Positions 3,353 through 5,178 of a stretch of 5,178 bases of DNA are shown in pieces; positions within the stretch are counted from its first letter, which is position 1, and every line of letters starts with the position of its first letter. The stretch comes from an uncultured Collinsella sp. GTDB lineage: Bacteria > Actinomycetota > Coriobacteriia > Coriobacteriales > Coriobacteriaceae. The notes beneath the pieces were generated by a model. It had not been told where the DNA came from, ran no database searches, and worked only from the letters and a program-made list of their open reading frames with translations. Location of the stretch: the NCBI GenBank assembly GCA_937989795.1, contig CALKBB010000257.1, positions 1 to 5,178 of the forward strand, read 5' to 3'. The position numbers and the translations under genes are program-made.

Positions 3353-5178
3353 ATGCCTGTTCAAATCTATACCACCAATGCCGGCACGGATTTGAGCGAT
3401 GCCGAGTCGGCGTTGCTTGCCGACCTTATTGCCCGCCACGGGCGTGCCGTGTTGCTGGCACCTACGTTTGCCGAGCTCGACCTGTGCCGTCATGATGCGG
3501 CGGAAGCCGGCGTTTCGCTGGGTATCGACTACAAGACGCCTACATCGTGGCTTCGCTCGCTTTGGGAGCTTTTGGGCGACGGGCGCGGTTTCGTCGACAA
3601 CCTGCAGCGCCAGATGCTGTTCTCGGACATGGTCACGCGTCTCGACGATGCCGACCTGCAGCCACTTTCGCGCAGCCAGGGCACGGTGCGCATGCTCGCG
3701 CGCATGGCCCGCGACGTGCTGCCGGGTGTGGCGGGGACGACGGCCGAGCGATGCCGTGGCAACAATTGCCAGCCTGAGCCAAAAAGCGATGCCGAGGCTC
3801 GCGTGTTCGAGCTTTTGCGCGCCTACGCGGGCGGTTTGGATCGTCGAGATATGGTCGAGCCCTGCGAGGCGGCCGACATTATGGCCGGTGCCCTGGCCGA
3901 TAACCTGCTGGCGTGCACCCGCGCCGTATGCGTGCGCGGTGTCACGTCGTTTACGCACGGCCTGCTCGAGCTGCTGTCTGCCGTGGCGAACAATGGGGGA
4001 GAGGTCGTCGTGCTGCTTGCCTGCGAGCAGGCGGCGATGCGCGAGGAGCTTGCCGTGGCATTTGATGCCCGCGGTGTGCTGTTTGAGGTCGCGCCGCTGG
4101 GGGAGGACGCCGTCGCGTCTGATGCCGCTTGCGGGACCGCCGCTCAGCCTGCCTTTATTGAGGTCGCCGGCCCCCATGCCCGTGCTCATGTCTATGCGGA
4201 CGCCATCGATAAGTTGGTGAAAGTGCACAAGGAGTCCAAGGCCGATAAAGCTGCTGCAACGCCCGCCGACCCCGTGTGCGTGCTCGTTGTTTCTGCCCGG
4301 GCACCCCAGCTGTTCGGTGAGCTCGCCTCTCGTCTGGCAGCTCATCATATCGCTGCCGAGACAGTTGAGTTCACGGCGTTTTCCCAGTCCATTGCGGGCA
4401 GGCAGTTTGCGGCGCTTGCCGGCCTGATCGAGCGCATGAAGGCCGCCGATGAGGGCGCGGCGTCAAAGACCGAGTGGTGGCCCGCGCCGGAGCTTACCGA
4501 CTGGATCTACAGTCCGCTTTCGGGCGCTGATGCCGTCAATGCCCGTACCTTCGATAAGAATATGCGTCTCTCGCGTAGCAAGACTACCGCGGGCGTTAAG
4601 AGTCTGCTTCAGAGCGTCCAGGGCCAGGTGAGGGGCGCGCGCAGGGCGGCGAGCGACGACAACTGGTTTAAGAACGTACCGTGTGTGGTTTCGGACGTGT
4701 TCCAGGCGCTGTGGCGTGACAAGCCCGTGACGGCGCTCAAGGCCATGCTTGCCGTTGCCGAGGCGTTGCCCGATCGCTCGCTGGGCAGCTTGGATGGCCA
4801 AGCCCGTCGCCAGGCGGAGGTGGCCCTGCTGCGCCACGCCATCGAGATCCTTATGAATGGCGCCCGCGCGCTCGACGTGTCGCAGGCCGCGACCGTGCCC
4901 GTGCTCGATGGCATTCGCACCAAGGTGGACAAGCGTAGCACCGCCTATGATTACGAGACCCACGAGGTTGACCGCGCGCCGCGCGCCCAGGTTCGTTTTG
5001 CTTCGCTTGCCGATGCGGCGGCTCTGCGCCCCGGCAGCTACGATGCCGTGCTGTTTGCCGATGTCGATCTGGACAGCTATCCGCTCTCGCACGAGGAGGG
5101 GCCGCTGGCCACGCTGACGGCGAGCCTTGGTCGCGAGGGTATGACGCTTGAGCCCGCGGCCCTGCTGCGCGCGCGCTT
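3353..5178 (+). CDS. Large AddB-like (helicase/nuclease subunit) protein, N-terminal part
   Basis: An uninterrupted frame of 608 codons runs off the right edge, with GC-rich codons and no ATA among 13 Ile. My best reading is a distant AddB/RecB-type exonuclease subunit (PD-(D/E)XK nuclease family) acting in double-strand break repair. The support is the overall layout, an early VLLAPTFAELDLCRHDAA segment (33-50), and YDAVLFADVDLDSYPLS (563-579), which resembles the 'GLxDGxFP' segment of such helicases. The expected Walker A near the N-terminus is not intact: IYTTNAGTDLS (5-15) stands where GxAGSGKT would be, so an active ATPase site there is unlikely. The nuclease motif and Fe-S cysteines of AddB, if present, would lie beyond the window. 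The ATG at 3353 has GGAGGA at 3345-3350, spaced unusually close (about 3 nt from the core), but no other start fits. Coding is certain; the function is tentative. Confidence 0.6.
   Translation, partial: MPVQIYTTNAGTDLSDAESALLADLIARHGRAVLLAPTFAELDLCRHDAAEAGVSLGIDYKTPTSWLRSLWELLGDGRGFVDNLQRQMLFSDMVTRLDDADLQPLSRSQGTVRMLARMARDVLPGVAGTTAERCRGNNCQPEPKSDAEARVFELLRAYAGGLDRRDMVEPCEAADIMAGALADNLLACTRAVCVRGVTSFTHGLLELLSAVANNGGEVVVLLACEQAAMREELAVAFDARGVLFEVAPLGEDAVASDAACGTAAQPAFIEVAGPHARAHVYADAIDKLVKVHKESKADKAAATPADPVCVLVVSARAPQLFGELASRLAAHHIAAETVEFTAFSQSIAGRQFAALAGLIERMKAADEGAASKTEWWPAPELTDWIYSPLSGADAVNARTFDKNMRLSRSKTTAGVKSLLQSVQGQVRGARRAASDDNWFKNVPCVVSDVFQALWRDKPVTALKAMLAVAEALPDRSLGSLDGQARRQAEVALLRHAIEILMNGARALDVSQAATVPVLDGIRTKVDKRSTAYDYETHEVDRAPRAQVRFASLADAAALRPGSYDAVLFADVDLDSYPLSHEEGPLATLTASLGREGMTLEPAALLRAR

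Noticed and set aside
3266..4348. 360-codon open frame on the minus strand opposite the AddB-like gene
   Set aside because: High-GC antisense shadow rich in Arg, His and Gly with no domain. It begins inside a strong plus-strand coding frame and ends within the palindromic repeat.
4463..5092. 209-codon minus-strand frame
   Set aside because: Same reason: it mirrors the continuous plus-strand frame, which has codon bias consistent with the neighbouring genes.

Overview
The window looks like gut actinobacterial DNA, probably class Coriobacteriia and most like Collinsella. This is an inference from high GC, heavy use of GCC/GAG/ATC codons, the protein sequences, and the intergenic TTGGGGACGG-type repeat. 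No database search was possible. The far left (about 1-756) has a different codon style and may come from another, Clostridia-like source, by recombination or by an assembly join.

Layout. Minus strand, 1-1326: the start of mnmA (tRNA 2-thiouridylase, cut by the window edge) lies directly downstream of a complete cysK (cysteine synthase). The two are 13 nt apart and probably co-transcribed. An AT-rich divergent control region (1327-1579) holds promoter and operator candidates. Plus strand, 1580-2008: an Rrf2-family regulator with a cysteine cluster. A convergent gap (2009-2144) contains a repeat-like fragment and a hairpin terminator. Minus strand, 2145-2510: a small four-helix membrane protein of the phage-holin-4 / YvlD type. 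A second divergent gap (2511-2833) carries palindromes, an extended -10 promoter, two mutually exclusive hairpins and a possible 16-residue leader ORF ending in WRVWR. Plus strand, 2834-3133: a TrpR-like YerC/YecD-family protein with its own terminator. That terminator runs directly into a perfect 36-bp inverted repeat (3182-3270). Plus strand, 3353 to the window end: the first 608 codons of a large protein resembling AddB-type helicase/nuclease subunits.

How the parts may work together. An Rrf2 regulator divergent from cysK recalls CymR/IscR-type control of cysteine or Fe-S metabolism. MnmA consumes sulfur derived from cysteine, so the left half reads as a small sulfur-supply module. The right half pairs a TrpR-like regulator with a probable recombination-repair gene, separated by a terminator and a repeat, so a shared operon is not implied.

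The points most worth checking are the codon-usage switch inside cysK, the leader structures and Trp-containing mini-ORF before the TrpR-like gene, and the 36-bp palindrome. No new defence or mobile system could be demonstrated.
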